Shown: positions 1 to 12,518, numbered from the stretch's first letter. The stretch: DNA of 64,000 nt from Pseudisothecium myosuroides (GCA_951799445.1 OX637287.1:30646224-30710223); one strand, 5' to 3'. Notes: generated from the letters alone by a model not told the origin. A program made the numbers and translations.

Positions 1-647
1 ACAACTTTAAGTTGTAATTTTTTATGTTGAACATTTGAGTTGAGAGTTATGGAAAAAAAATTCAGAATGTCAAACCTTGATTTTCACATATAAAAAAATT
101 GTTAAATAGAAGTAGGTCCAAAATTGAACGAAACACTAAATTGTTAATAGCTCTTAGGTGGAATTAAAACAACATAATCGCAACGGTGGGATTGTTCTTG
201 TAAACAAACTTGACCTCGTCAAAAAAAAATTGAAAAAAATTGAAAATTGCATTCAAAAATGAATTCTATAAGGGTTTTTTTTTAAGATGCTTAAATTGCC
301 CGAAAAACAAGATTGTCCATAACTTTCTCATTCTGAGTCCAAATAGAATGAATCAAAGCTTCAAATGTAGATATAAACATGATCTTAGAGAAAAAAAATT
401 AAAAAATTAAAAAATAATTTTTCTGTTTTTTTTTTTTTTTCTGCCCGCCAAACTGCTTTTTTGCTTTAGGATGCCATAACTTTTGCTCCCGGGCACCAAT
501 TGAAAAAAAAATTATATTTTTAGAAAGCTAATGTGATTCCCTATCTTCAAAAAAAGTTTCAAAAAATCAGGTCAAAATTTCAGATCGCACGAGCCTGCCC
601 GAAATTCCAAGTGTCCCCCGAGGGGACTTTGGTCCTTTAGGGGTTAA
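1..647 (+). mobile_element. Family A TTAA element, right part (left end outside window)
   Basis: Non-coding AT-rich element that matches 11350-12261 almost base for base in order. It ends in the terminal motif GGTCCTTTAGGGG followed by TTAA at 644-647. The left end lies before the window. TTAA targets with CCC-starting ends are typical of piggyBac-type elements. No ORF of note, so it is non-autonomous. Confidence 0.75.
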
Positions 648-649
648 AT

Positions 650-707
650 AGAAGGATTTGTTGCCATTCATCGGACACTTTTCGACCTCCGCGACCTTAG
701 ACGGTTA
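650..707 (-). mobile_element. Family B TTAA mini-element, terminal fragment
   Basis: About 55 bp reading in reverse like the left end of the B copy at 60549 (the ATGAATG / CCTCCGC / GGTTAA blocks), ending at TTAA 704-707. It sits directly beside the A element end at 644-647. Confidence 0.5.
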
Positions 708-1683
708 AAGTCTTGATCTGTGCAATTAAACAATTGAATGTCTAAATGCATTATAAGAATCTTGTGTCTTTTTTTATGGATGTTTTTAGACATTTATTGA
801 TTTTCATATTTACTATAATGTCAAATGTAACAACTTGTCTATCAATCCATTACTTCATAATTGAGCTTGAACAATATCTTCACATAATTAGAATTCTTGA
901 TATTAATTCTTAAGCAATCATTCTTTTGGATGCTAATATAAAAGCACCCAAAATCATCACTTTTTTGAAGAGAAGAGGATCCAAACTTATTACTTTCTAT
1001 ACCCCTACTAGGCATGGGGGCCAAACAATTTTTTTTTTGTATGCATGTTAGCCTGTTTGAGAGAAAATCAATTACATCATTTTGTAATTTTCCAACTTTC
1101 ATGCAATATTCTATGAATTGTCAAAGTTGAAAGCAATGGATTCCTACTTATACTGCTAGACTCTCCTCAAATAGCCACCTTTGAAGCTAAAAATTCTTCA
1201 ATTCCCATTGGTTGCTCTTGAGGATTTTGGATGGTTTTGGATGAACAAAGTGGCCATTCAAGGTCCAAATATAGGTGGCACAAAAGGGGGGCCTTTGTTG
1301 TTAATTCTTTACAGATTGCAAGGTTTCAATGATGTTTTTGCCCACACAAATCATAATTCATCTAGTTTAAGATCCTATATAGTTGTGACTTATAAAATCA
1401 TTTATTATTTAATTTTAGATTTAAAACCATAATCTAGAAAGCTCAAACATGTCTTCGGCATTTAGGCTTAAAGAATAATCATTGCAAGCATAAATATTAT
1501 CTTTTAGTGTAAGAATTTGTTAAGACAAAGAATGAAGATATGAGCGGTAAAGGGTTTATAAGGGACCAAAAGATGCCACCTTCTTTGTAGGATTTTAACA
1601 TTCTTACTATTCCTGTTCTCTAATGAATGGAATCCAAGAAGTGAAGTGCTTGCAAAGGATAGATAATCAAAAATATGAAATAC
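708..1683. other. AT-rich spacer, nothing recognised
   Basis: Only short ORFs without family resemblance on either strand (842-1102, 1181-1432). No repeat ends or RNA gene seen. Confidence 0.5.
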
Positions 1684-2459
1684 AGTGACTCCAAAAAGTA
1701 GTTGGTCACCCTAAAAATCGCTCTGAAAAATTGAGAAATTGGAATTATGAATTGAAACTTAGACATGTTGTACAAAAGGAATGAAATCCTCATGTGTAAT
1801 TTCACTTTAAATGGACTATATTTAGACCTATTGTTAATTGAATGAAATTTCTATCGAAAAAAAAACTTTTTGTGAGAAGTCAAAATGTCTCATTTTTTTA
1901 TAGGAAGAATGTACATCTTGACTAGAATCACATGTTACAAGTTTCATGAATTTTGAATTTTTATTGATTGAGATCTAATTGACTAAAATTTGACCCCAAA
2001 ATTTTATTTTTTTAATTTTTCACTCCATAAATTGCAAAAAAATAAAATAAAAATTGAAAATAACATTAAATAATTATGTATATCAGAAACATATTTTTTT
2101 GCAATTTATGGAGTGAAAAATTTAAAAAAACAAAATTTTGGGATCAAATTTCATTCAATTATATCTCAATCAATAAAAATCCAAAATTCATGAAACTTGT
2201 AACATGTGATTCTAGTCAAGATGTACATTCTTCCTATAAAAAAAAATGGGACATTTTGACTTCTCACAAAAAGTTTTTTCTTCCATAGAAATTTCATTCA
2301 ATTAACAATAGGTCTAAATATAGTCCATTTAAAGTGAAATTACACATGAGGATTTCATTCCTTTTGTACAACAACATGTCTAAGTTTCAGTTCATAATTC
2401 CAATTTCTCAATTTTTGAGAGCGATTTTTAGAGTGGCCAACTACTTTTGGGAGTCACTA
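1684..2459. repeat. Long inverted repeat (foldback), arms about 360 bp
   Basis: The left arm, about 1684-2042, is the near-perfect reverse complement of the right arm, about 2093-2459, with a loop of about 50 bp. Outer ends read CAGTGACTCC and GGAGTCACT; inner ends read CCATAAATTGC and GCAATTTATGG. Differences are scattered single bases and small length changes in A or T runs. A transcript through it would fold into one long hairpin. It is either a foldback transposon or an inverted duplication. No coding capacity. Confidence 0.85.
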
Positions 2460-4611
2460 TAAGATATATATCGTAAAAATATTATATAAATTTTTAAAAC
2501 TTTATGTAATATTTTAAAAATGTTCCTAATTATCTTATGAACTAAAATTAAGGGCTATTTTGGAATAATTTCACTTTAAATAGTAGTCAATTTCTTTAGT
2601 TTTTAAAATAAAATATCCCCTATAGTTGCTATCTCCTAGTGTATAAGAATTCTTTATAGTGCCTTCCCCTAGTCCCTTTCAATGTCTAAATACCCTATGG
2701 ATTATAATTTCTGAAGGAAAAATATAATCTTCAAGAGTTTAAGATCTTTTCCACTTGCTACGTCAATTGTCACATAAATTTAAAAAAATATTGGTCTTTT
2801 GGTGCAATTACTTACTAAATTGGTTATTAAATCTTTTTTGTTTTGATTTTAAAATTCCCCCAATACTGGAAATGTTCTATGATTTGGCAAGTCTTGACAA
2901 AAATACTTGCAAGGAACATCTATTTTAATAAATGGATATCAAAAGATCAATTTTTGCAATAGTTATATACTTCTTACTGGTAGAAAAAGGAGGATTTGCA
3001 TCACCAAACTTTGATACTACAAACTAAAAGGTACTCTGAAATCCCTTTTTCACTAGTGTTGATAATGCCTAGCAAGTTGAAGGAACACTAACACAAACAT
3101 TGATGGGCAATAACTTAGACTGCCAAAAAAATCATTAAAATTTATGTAGTGGTTTTATACATTACAATGCAAGCTATTTGAGATTGCAATAGGATTTGCA
3201 ACAATTTAAGTATAGATATGCATTGGGTATGTATCCAAGATTTTTGCAACAAATTTCCAACATGTTTACCAAGATTTGCATTAGACATATGAGTTTAAGG
3301 CAATAGAAAGAACTACTACAAAACCATTGCAAGATAATTGATGATATTTTGCGATGCAGGGACTTCATGTTGCAGTGCATTGTCACCTACTATAAAAGTA
3401 TTTCAGCTCTTTTCTTGCAATAGCCGCATGCTACTTGGAGGTAAGATATATTTCTAGATGCATTCCATCAGCTTGGTGGTCCATTGTCACCGTTTCTTTA
3501 GACTCTCTAAACTCTACCACTTAAGCTTACACAATTACAGGCATTGTGAAAATTTTATGGAAACAAACTTTAGTTTGAGGAGTACAAGAGAAATAACTTC
3601 ATTTTTTTCTATTAATTCAACACAAAAGAAGAGCACCTATAACCTGCACTTTAAGCAATTATGCATACTGTGGGATGGAATCAACACATAAAAGTATTTC
3701 TATTACATTGAAAATTTAAAGTCTTGAATTTGAATTTATTTAGTAATAATCTAAATTTTTATGAATACAATATGAATTTTTGAAGTTCAACTACATGGTC
3801 CATACATACAAGTTGTAAATTTTCCACTATTTGTATGTATATATAATCAAGATTAGTTTAGGAAGCAAAGTTGAGAATAGATATCTTGTTCATTTTGGTG
3901 TAATTGAAGGACATCAAATGCTGGTCAATCCTAAATTTGTACATTTTAAGAGAGAAATAACTCCAATCACTCTAAGTAGTTGGCATACTTGGAGATTCTA
4001 TATTTTTTTGAGTCATGCTTTGGGCTCCAAAAAGCTAGACCAAGTGACTTCTAAATTACATACTTTTATAAAATTAGAGATTGTATATTAACTAAGTTAT
4101 TTTTTAAAGAAAGGAAGGAAGATTGGGAATAGAAGTATTAATTGATGAAGGAGAACGGAAAGGTTAGGGACTGTGAATTTGACTGTTGCAAGTGTTTAAG
4201 GTAGTTCGTGTATATCAAGAATTGTTTCATTGTTTTAGAATTTTCATTTGTAGAGTAGATTGTATGTGGTGTATTTCATAGTAATGTTGTTAATGGTAGT
4301 GAAGGTGTGTTTTATAGCAAAGATGGGAATTTCAAGCTATTGGTGGAATGATTGGATTGAAGGTGTATGTGGTGCTACAAGGACTAGCATTAATGACTAC
4401 TACTCCCACCATCTTGAAATGATTTGTCTCCAATTGTTTTGGTAATTTTCTTAACCAATTAATTTCATTGATTATATTGTAAAAAATATTATTAAGAAAA
4501 GTGACAAATTTTATACACTAGAATCAATGAAGAACATTGCATGTGTTCATTGCAAGTTTGCAACATAAATAAAATAAGCTACACGGAAGTCTCTGTATGA
4601 ATCCTACTCAA
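2460..4611. other. AT-rich spacer, nothing recognised
   Basis: Small ORFs only (for example 3458-3691, 3831-4091, 4260-4445), with AT-biased composition and no recognisable domain. No clear repeat boundary found. Confidence 0.5.
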
Positions 4612-5564
4612 AACAACCTAAAGTTCTTTGACTATGTTTTTGCCAAAAATGCTCGAAAACTACCATTTCTAATATAAGTACTAAATTTTAGAAGAATTTT
4701 TTTTTGACATATGTAACTGTAGGATATTGTATTATGTTGGTTTGAAAAGATGTGGACAAAATTTCAAAAAAATTCATCGTGTAGATTGCAAGATATTTAA
4801 GATTCAAACGCTAATTTAGTGGTTGAATTGACAAAAATCCTTTATTTAGCCTTGCAAAATCTCAGACAGCTGCACTTCCGAAGCTCACATTTGTATGAAA
4901 AAATGTCCAAAATGGTGGTGCTTCTTTGAATTCATTCTTCAAGGCAAGTTGGCTACATGCTTGAAATTTTTTAGATCATTTGAAAATGTATAACATGTAG
5001 GAAAAAAATAGTAAGTAGAAAGAAGTAGAGAATGATTCAATATACAAAATTGTTAAGAATTTAGTTGTGGAATTGAAAAATGCCTATATTAATGGTTGTA
5101 GTATTGTAATAAACGATCTACATCCTATGATTTTATTTTTTTCCAAAAATATTGAAAATTAAGTGAAATAAACAACTTCAAAGTTTATTTTAGAGTAGAG
5201 AATTTATAAATGCCCACGAACTAAAACCCTCATAACTTTCATCTCATTGATGAAAATAGAATGATTCAAAGTTTTCCACACACACACACACACAGATATA
5301 TATATATAATTTCCATTTTTTGTTTAAAAAAAATTAAATTAAATTAAATTTGTCCAGACTGCTTGACTGAGAAAAAAAGTTATATATCATACAATAACTT
5401 TTTAACCATGTAGTTTAATTTTATGAAAATTGTTGGGCCTTAAAGAAAAAACTTGTCCATATGTTGTGTGAAGATTTCAAAGAAAATATATAAAAACATT
5501 TGTAGTGAGGTGCCCATAATTGCTATGTTGCCAAAAAAACAAAGCTTGGTTCCTTAGGGGTTAA
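4612..5564 (+). mobile_element. Family A TTAA element (diverged left end)
   Basis: The right end CCTTAGGGG-TTAA is at 5561-5564. Internal blocks match the copies at 21731-22980 and 62285-63207, such as the line around 4910 reading GGTGGTGCTTCTTTGAAT. The left end is degenerate (CTAAAGTTCTTTGAC near 4619). A (CA)n/(TA)n microsatellite at 5277-5309 and an AAATT run lie inside. Non-coding. Confidence 0.65.
5277..5309. repeat. CA/TA microsatellite
   Basis: About eight CA units followed by GATATATATATATA inside the A element at 4612-5564. Confidence 0.9.
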
Positions 5565-6297
5565 AAAAACATGACATTCAAAGTAGACAATCATTTCAAG
5601 ATGGAAGGAGTATAATAATGTGTCGTACATTTCTAACATGGAATGAAATTGATCAAAAATTAGAACTATAAAGCTTTCATTTGAAATTTGAATCAATTAC
5701 TAGAGAGTCCAAAATAGATTTGTCAATCAAACTTGGATTGTGAGGATTCAAACTATAGATAATAAAATCACTTCTAATCCTTTAAGGACCAAGGAATAGT
5801 CCAAATTTTCAAAATTGTGAAGATGTTTAGTAAAATACAATTTATAAAAAAAATCTAATATTTTTTTTTAAACAAAAATTATAAAGAATGATCCATAGAC
5901 CAATTTCATATTGTTAGATCAATTTCTATTGCAATAAAAATATTCAATAAAATTTAAAAATCAAAAATGAAAAGTTTCTTTTTAGATCTTAAACTGAATA
6001 TGTATAATTTTTATCAGAAATTTTTTAAGTTCTAAATACTGTGAATTTTTAGGATTTTTTTATAATTCATAATGTAATCATTTTTTGAATTGAAAATGTT
6101 ACTCTATAGGTCAAATATACACTTGAACATCTTAAAATATTGAATGTCTGCAAAGAAAATTTCTGAAAATATATACCATACAAATGTAAAAGAATTAGCA
6201 CGAGAATTCACAAACGTTTACATGGATGAAAAAAATTGTGTGCAAGCATAAAACATGTTTGTATTCATCCATTGTTCAAAACTTGAATGTCTAGTCC
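5565..6297. other. AT-rich spacer, nothing recognised
   Basis: No ORF, repeat end or RNA gene that I can support. Confidence 0.5.
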
Positions 6298-7247
6298 TTA
6301 ATTCCTAAAGGACTAGGGGTGTTTTTTACATAAAGTATCCAAAACTACCACGTTCTAGTGCATTAAGTATAATTGAAACATCGAAACATTTTCCAAATTT
6401 TATTCACCATACAATATTATACTAGACTCCCAATAAATGCGTGGAGAAAATTTCTACCAAATTTTCGACCACATAGATTGCAAGATTAAAATGTCAAAGT
6501 TAACAAAATAAAATTTGAGCCCTGTCCAATAAGGTTAGAATAATTTGACTCAACTTTGTAGAGAAGGAGGTGTATCCAACTTTGGAAGTTGGGAAGAAGT
6601 ACCTTATAATCATTTTTCACTTAGCAAATGTCCCCCAAAACGCAAATATGTGTATAAGATTTCAATTATTTTTGGAAAACTATGTTTTTGGAAGAATCAA
6701 AATCTCAAGAGTCAACACAAAGATATGTTTTTCTAAGTCAATTAAAAAATAAATAAACAAACAAATCTCATAAATTTATACTAGAAATTGAACAAATGAT
6801 TTTAAAATGCTTTAAAAGCTGCCAGTTTTAGTGCATTGAGTGAAAGTTGAGAATTATTTTTTTCATTTCAGCCACATTTTATTTCTCCATACTACATTCT
6901 TTATTATAAGAATGTGTGAAAAAATTCAGCCCATTTAGCTTTATAGACTGTAAGTTATAAGCATTCAATATTAATGAAAAAAAATTGTAGCTTGCCTAAC
7001 TCATTGCTTCAGTTGACTACTTGCGTTCTCTATTAGCATGATAACCAAGCTCCCTATATACTTTTGACCCCCATAACTTTTGATTCAAGCATCCAATCAA
7101 AAAACAAATTATATTTTCACAAAGCTAAAACAAGCACTCATCTTCGGTAAAAATTTCATTCATATGTTCAAAATGACTTTAAATGAAACTACCTAAGCCT
7201 TCAAATAGCTCCATGGGAGCTTATTTTTTTAGTTACTTTTTGGTTAA
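6298..7247 (+). mobile_element. Degenerate family A element(s)
   Basis: Starts TTAATTCCTAAAGGAC at 6298. Family A internal blocks follow in order (AAACTACCACGTTCT, then ACCACATAGATTGCAAG). A second left-half-like block begins near 6800 (CTGCCAGTTTTAGTGC), so this is probably two overlapping or nested old copies. The right end is uncertain (TTAA near 7244). Two overlapping ORFs of about 60 aa at 6545-6752 look like chance. Confidence 0.5.
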
Positions 7248-8126
7248 CCTTTAAATTTTCTTATGTCAAAAATTATAAGCTATCTTGAACTTCCATCTTG
7301 GAGAGGGTATATACATTTAAATTTTGTATGCATGTGTATTTAACGAATATTTTTTGGCACCTATAAGCAATGTCCTTAAAATAGAATTATTCAAAAATAT
7401 CTCAAAAATATACTTTGGTTTGATTTTGTAAATTTTGTATTACTTCTAAAGGTTTATAATTTTTTAGCTCCAGAGAATAAGATGCACCCTTTAGTAGGAC
7501 TCATGTAATATACTAATTTTTTGCCAGTGCACTCTTCAAGACTTCTAGATAATAGCACTCTCCAAAAAAAGGGTTTAAATCAAATTTTATTTATTTTTTA
7601 GATTTTGTAACTCAAGAAACTTAAAATTGACTTATATCAAGGTCGCATATAAAAAATTGGAGATTTTGGGGCAATGTATGTGTGAAAGAAGGGCATGCAA
7701 AGTAGAGCAATTTTTTTTATTTAACTAGGCTTCTGACAATATAGCTTTGTCCAATTTTCAAGCCCCCAAACACAAATTTCTATTGTAAGCATGATTTAAA
7801 GACTTTAAATTTTAGTGCAGCATTACATCTTCATTATAGGAACAAGATAGGAAAAAATATGCAAATTTTCATAGAAAACTGATGTTCTTCTCCTCTTGCC
7901 AAGTTGGGCCTAAAACAAAACAATCTAACATTCTATCTTTTTTTAACCATTGGATCTTCAAAAAGTTAGATTCTTCATAAGTTTGTTTCATTCAAACAAA
8001 AAAACTATAGGAAATAATCAAAATCTAATACTCCACTTAAGATGCCCCCATGATGCTCTAATACTAGATAAACATTTGACATTAAACTTTTCTTCTTTCC
8101 AATGAAGTCTTTATTTCTATTCAAGA

Positions 8127-8157
<31 letters not shown>

Positions 8158-8551
8158 GAAAACAATAAAATTTCAAAACTTTTAATATACATATGTATTT
8201 ACAAACAAAAATAATTAGAATAGATAACATTTAGAATAGGTGCATAAATTTGTGAGTTTTTTGGCACTACAATATATTTTTACTTGCCTTGAATTTAAAA
8301 AAGTTACATTCTAATTTTTTTTTCAATTCAATATTTTCATTTCATCAAATTGTTCTGGCAATTGTATTTTTCTCAGAACACTTGAAAATTTTCTACTTGA
8401 GTAGAATATATAATCTTGGAAACTTGAAATGATGTCTAAAACTTTATTTGAATTTACAGTCAAAAACCAAGGTAAAAATCTCAATCATAGAAACTCTCAG
8501 TTCATAATGATTCTTCTAAAAAAACAGTAGTTTTTTTGTAGAATCCCTTCA
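7248..8551. other. AT-rich spacer, nothing recognised
   Basis: Spacer between old family A sequence and the 3' end of the ubiquitin-like ORF. No supported feature. Confidence 0.5.
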
Positions 8552-9046
8552 TTATAATCTTATCCTGCCCTCATCTTCTTCTTCCATTCTTTGTTCTTGT
8601 TCTCGTCTTCTTTCTTCTAATATTTCTAATTCATGAAAGGTTATAGTTATGTTTCCTGTTCGTCTTCTTTCTTCTAATCTTTGAAAAAACGTTAAGGGAT
8701 ATGTATTTCTGAAAGAATCAATACTTGTCAAATTAGAAGTGGCAGAACTACCTTTAGTAGAATCTTCCAATGAGTCAACTTTAGTTTCAAAATGATTATT
8801 TTGCAGCTTCAAACACGAAGTTCCTTGAAGAACTGATAAGTATATAAGACTATCATCTTTGATGTTACATTCTTGTAAAGAAGCTATTTCATTTTGAAGC
8901 CATCTTCCATTAAAAATTAGACGTTGTTGGTCTATTGGAAGTCCGTTTTTTTCCATTAGCCTTTCTTTTAATTGTATGATAGTTGTTGCACTTGCCACTT
9001 CAATATTCAAATATCTATGAGAAAGAGTTTTGACTATAATTTTCAT
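8552..9046 (-). CDS. Ubiquitin-like domain protein, intronless, 164 aa
   Basis: Residues 1-73 align with ubiquitin nearly end to end: VKTL at 5-8, then a block DQQRLIF at 39-45 and a G at 47, with one extra residue before the final strand. Lys6, Lys27 and Lys33 positions are kept; Lys11 and Lys48 are Arg and the Lys63 position is Asp. The C-terminal Gly-Gly processing site is absent, so it is unlikely to be conjugated. Residues 75-120 are Ser/Thr/Asn-rich, and 122-164 are a highly charged Glu/Arg helix, probably coiled coil. Family knowledge: such integral ubiquitin-like domains usually bind proteasome or ubiquitin-receptor partners; the actual role here is unknown. The ORF is a single uninterrupted frame, AT-rich, far from other genes. 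It could be a retrocopy or a transposon-captured gene. I am confident of the domain and unsure that the gene is expressed. Confidence 0.7.
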   Translation of the reverse strand: MKIIVKTLSHRYLNIEVASATTIIQLKERLMEKNGLPIDQQRLIFNGRWLQNEIASLQECNIKDDSLIYLSVLQGTSCLKLQNNHFETKVDSLEDSTKGSSATSNLTSIDSFRNTYPLTFFQRLEERRRTGNITITFHELEILEERRREQEQRMEEEDEGRIRL

Positions 9047-9420
9047 CTTGAAATAACTTATTCACAACTCAAAAATTTAAAATGTTTGAAGTTAAAATTT
9101 ATGTAGAAGTTCTATTAAATGAACTAGCTTAATGAGTATGAACCCTCAAAATCTTAGCGTTTAAAGATCATAAAATCAATAAATAAGCCACTAAATAATT
9201 TTGTGCACATATCATTGAGGTAAACAAAGAGAAACAAAATCCACATCCTAATAAGTGTTGATGTATATATAATTCAATATATTATATACACTTTATAGTT
9301 ATATTTATAATGTTATTGAAAGTTGTTTTTTACATTTTTTTTGCACAACTTTTGCTTTTAAGTTTTGTATAATTATACTTAAAAGTAAAATCTCTAAGTT
9401 TCATGTCCTCATAGTTACTA
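9047..9420. other. Upstream region of the ubiquitin-like ORF
   Basis: AT-rich, with no clear promoter element that I would commit to. Confidence 0.4.
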
Positions 9421-9665
9421 GTGTGTCCTAAACTGTTGCCACAAGTAAAATAAAAGTAAAAGTAATTTTCTAAATTTTTAATTTATAAGAACTTCAAAAT
9501 TCAATAACTTCAACGCAGTAGGTTCCAATGTCATGAAACAAAGTCCATGCACCCCTCCTTGCAAAGAGCTTTCCAATACTACAAGAACAAAACACAAGGG
9601 TGCACAGATCCAGAGATCTCACCGTAACAAATAAGCAACCTCATTTAAGGTACAAATTTAAGGTA
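9421..9665 (+). repeat. Repeat family J, copy 1
   Basis: Matches 20545-20795 in order: GTGTG(C)CCTA at the start, TTCAAAATTCAATAACTT, GCACCCCTCCTTGC, then TCACCGTAACAAA. A third copy lies in reverse at about 17560-17790. Function unknown. Confidence 0.65.
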
Positions 9666-10199
9666 TAAAGAAAAGATATATAGATGTATAGGTAATATTT
9701 TATTTTTATTTTTTATATTTGATTGGTTGTAATACTTTAATCAATCTTTGTGATTGCTAGATCAAAGTGTTTATTTGGTAGGGTTAGAAAGACCACATGA
9801 AGGAATGTATACAAAGGAAGTTTCATGCCATTACATCTCCTGGAGTTATGCGATACAAAATTCTCAAGATTTTTGGTATTTTTAAATTTTAGAAAATGAA
9901 TAAAAAGAAGAACTTGAGAAAAATCTTTGAAAAGTCTTCAACCTTTTACTTAATAGGCATAACATATTTGTGTGACTAACCAATGAAATAGAGACTTTGG
10001 GCATTTTTCTACCAACCTTTTTTGCTTTATGAGAATAAATTTAAATTATGGATAGGCCATTATAGTTGTGGCAATGACCAAATGTATCTTAGTAGCAGTA
10101 AGTGTTGGTGCTTTATTTATGGTAGTTGATCAACTATAAGTGATTTTGGATGTTGATTGTTAATTGGAACATATCCAAACACTCAGAATGATGGCTTCT
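9666..10199. other. AT-rich spacer, nothing recognised
   Basis: No supported gene or repeat boundary. Confidence 0.45.
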
Positions 10200-10576
10200 T
10201 TGAATTATTTTTGAACTATTTTCTTTCACTTATAGAGTTGACAGCACACATCTTTTGACTCGTTAATCCAAATGGAATGATTCAAAGCTTCCCACGTAGA
10301 TATAAATCTAAAGAACCAATTTCAAATTTTTGTTTTTTTTAAAAGTGATTTTTAAAGAAGTTTTTTGAGTTGCCCGCCAAGCAATGAAAATCACATATCA
10401 TGCAATAACTTTTTAACTATGAAGTCAAAAGTTATAAAAATTGTTGGGCCTTAAAGCTAGTCCTTGGGCACATACTGTGTCAAGTTTTCAAAGAAAAAAA
10501 TAAAAACTCCACTTGTAGTGAGCTGCCCAAAATCACTATGTAGCCAAAAAACGCAATTTTTACATTTAGGTATTAA
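10200..10576 (+). mobile_element. Family A element, 5'-truncated
   Basis: The right 370 bp match the copies at 4612-5564 and 62285-63207: TGGAATGATTCAAAGCTT, then GTTGGGCCTTAAAG, then GAGCTGCCCAAAATC. It ends at a decayed TTTAGGTATTAA with TTAA 10573-10576. A short ORF at 10464-10664 is incidental. Confidence 0.6.
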
Positions 10577-11072
10577 TACAGTTCCACTTCTATTTAATTC
10601 AATTCAACTAATTCTTTCTCTAAAAAATAGATGCAATAATCAACACATTGCAAAAGATACCTAGATTGCAAATCTAAGTGGCCATAGGTTGTTTTACCTT
10701 AATGGCCATTGTTGTGAATCATGAGATAACTTTTCTGAGTTAGACAACCTAAATTGACTAAGGTTAAAACACCCAAAAGTTTCCATGTTCCCATTCTTGT
10801 ATCCTAGACTACCACTAAAAGTGTCCCTAGACTTTTTATTATTGTGTCCTTTAAATGCTTAACTTTGATTCGTTGACACATTTGAAGGACACATATTCAA
10901 CTCTGATTCGTTAAATATTGTTTCCACCATATTTTGTGTACCTTAAAGGAGAATTTCCACCACCATCTTCCACGGGCACATTCAAGAAAAGCTTAAAAAT
11001 TTTGAATGAAAAATGTTAATCCTTCATCCAAAATTTTCCATCTGCAAATTGGCTCAAAACCCGTTTTAGGGA
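10577..11072. other. AT-rich spacer, nothing recognised
   Basis: No supported feature between two family A copies. Confidence 0.45.
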
Positions 11073-12261
11073 TTTACCCGTAAAGGACCAAGCCATTTTC
11101 AGGCTCCAAAACCACTGAAACTGCCATTTTTGCTGCGATCACTCCCTAAACTAAAAAAAACTTTTTTTTACAATCTAACAGTAGGATCTTGTAATTCACT
11201 TGTCTCAAATCATGTGGTAAAAATTTCAAGAAATTTGACTGTTCCGATTGGAAGATATTAGCATTCAAAGTTGGAAAAAGAATTTTTTTTGAATTGTTTC
11301 CTGCAATTTCACATGACTTTGACGGCCATTTGTGGATTTTTTTGCACTACACACCATAAAATTAAATTTTTTTATGTTGAGCATTTGAGTTGAGAGTCAG
11401 GGAAAAAAATTTCAGCATATCAAAACTTGATTTTCACATTAAAAAAAATTGTTAAGTAGAAGTAGGTCCAAAATTGAACAAAACACAAAATCGTTAATAG
11501 CTCTTAGGTGGAATTAAAACATCATAATCCCAATGGTGGGATTGTTGTTGCAAACAAACCAAACCTTGTCAAAAAAAAAATTGAAAAAAATTGAAAATTG
11601 CATTCAAAAATGAATTTCATAAATAGTTTTTTTTGAAGATGCTTAGATTGCCCAAAAAACAATAATGTCCAAAACTTTTTCATTCTAAGTCCAAATTGAA
11701 TGAATCAAAGCTTCAAATGTAGACAAAAACATGATCTTTGAAGAAAAAAATTAAAAAAAAGAAAAAATCATTTTTTTGTATTTTTTTTTTTTGCCCGACG
11801 AACTGCTTTTTGCTTTAGAATGGCATAACTTTTTCTCCCAGGCATTAGAGTTATTCGTAAAGTACCCTAAACTGGGGTTTAAACCCGTGAGTTTTGTGAG
11901 AAAGCCGGTTGAGTTAAAAAAGTCGGAATAAAAGTGGGTATGAAACTTATTTTTCCATCAAAATGGTGCCTAAAAAAGTTTGGTCCCCACTTTTGAGGTT
12001 GTGTGTCATAAGTATCTTGCAAAAAATTTTGACACTTCAACTATAGTTGCCTTCTCAATTTCAGAAAAAGTTCTGCCCAAACTAGGGAGGACTTTACGAA
12101 TAACTCTATTGATTGAAAAAAAAAATTATTTTTTTAGAAATCTAATGTGATTTCCTATCTTCAAAAAAAGTTTCAAAGAATCAAGTTAAAATTTCAGGTT
12201 GCACGAGCCTACCCGAAATCCCAAGTGCCCCCCGAGGGGACTTTGGTCCTTTAGGGGTTAA
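11073..12261 (+). mobile_element. Family A TTAA element with nested 261-bp insertion
   Basis: Left end TTTACCCGTAAAGGACCA (one change from TTAA plus the canonical end) at 11073. Right end GGTCCTTTAGGGG-TTAA, TTAA at 12258-12261. Without the nested element at 11847-12107 the length is about 0.93 kb, the usual family size. Non-coding. Confidence 0.85.
11847..12107. mobile_element. Element D: 261-bp inverted-repeat element nested in family A
   Basis: Perfect 17-bp inverted ends AGAGTTATTCGTAAAGT, flanked by ATT at 11844-11846 and 12108-12110, a likely 3-bp target duplication. Other A copies read straight through this point (GGCACCAATTG near 492), so they represent the empty site. Superfamily not certain; 3-bp duplications fit PIF/Harbinger-like elements. 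No ORF. Confidence 0.88.
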
Positions 12262-12294
12262 GTGAAAGTTAATTATTTTACCCGTTTTAGGGGT

Positions 12295-12518
12295 TTAACC
12301 CTTAAATGTCGACGCAGCCATTCCGATGGATGACAGAGAATCTAATTGTGTAGGACAAAAATGCAACTATTCATCCTCAAAATTTGTTGTGAAAAGGAAA
12401 GGTCTTCTACTATAGCTTGACTTCCTATGAGCGCTTTTGCAATTTTTTAAGCCAATGATTCACACGGTAATGCAAAAGGATGATTTTGAGGGTCACCCCT
12501 TTGTCCTTTAAGGGTTAA
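12295..12518 (+). mobile_element. Family B TTAA mini-element
   Basis: TTAACCCTTAAATG at the left (TTAA 12295-12298), and TCCTTTAAGGG-TTAA at the right (TTAA 12515-12518). Length 224 bp. The left 110 bp resemble 45960-46070, the start of the piggyBac-type element, and the copies at 23826 and 60549. Confidence 0.8.

Noticed and set aside
5277..5340. Possible CRISPR-like spacing of short repeats
   Set aside because: Plain microsatellite in a eukaryotic context; no repeat-spacer pattern anywhere in the window.
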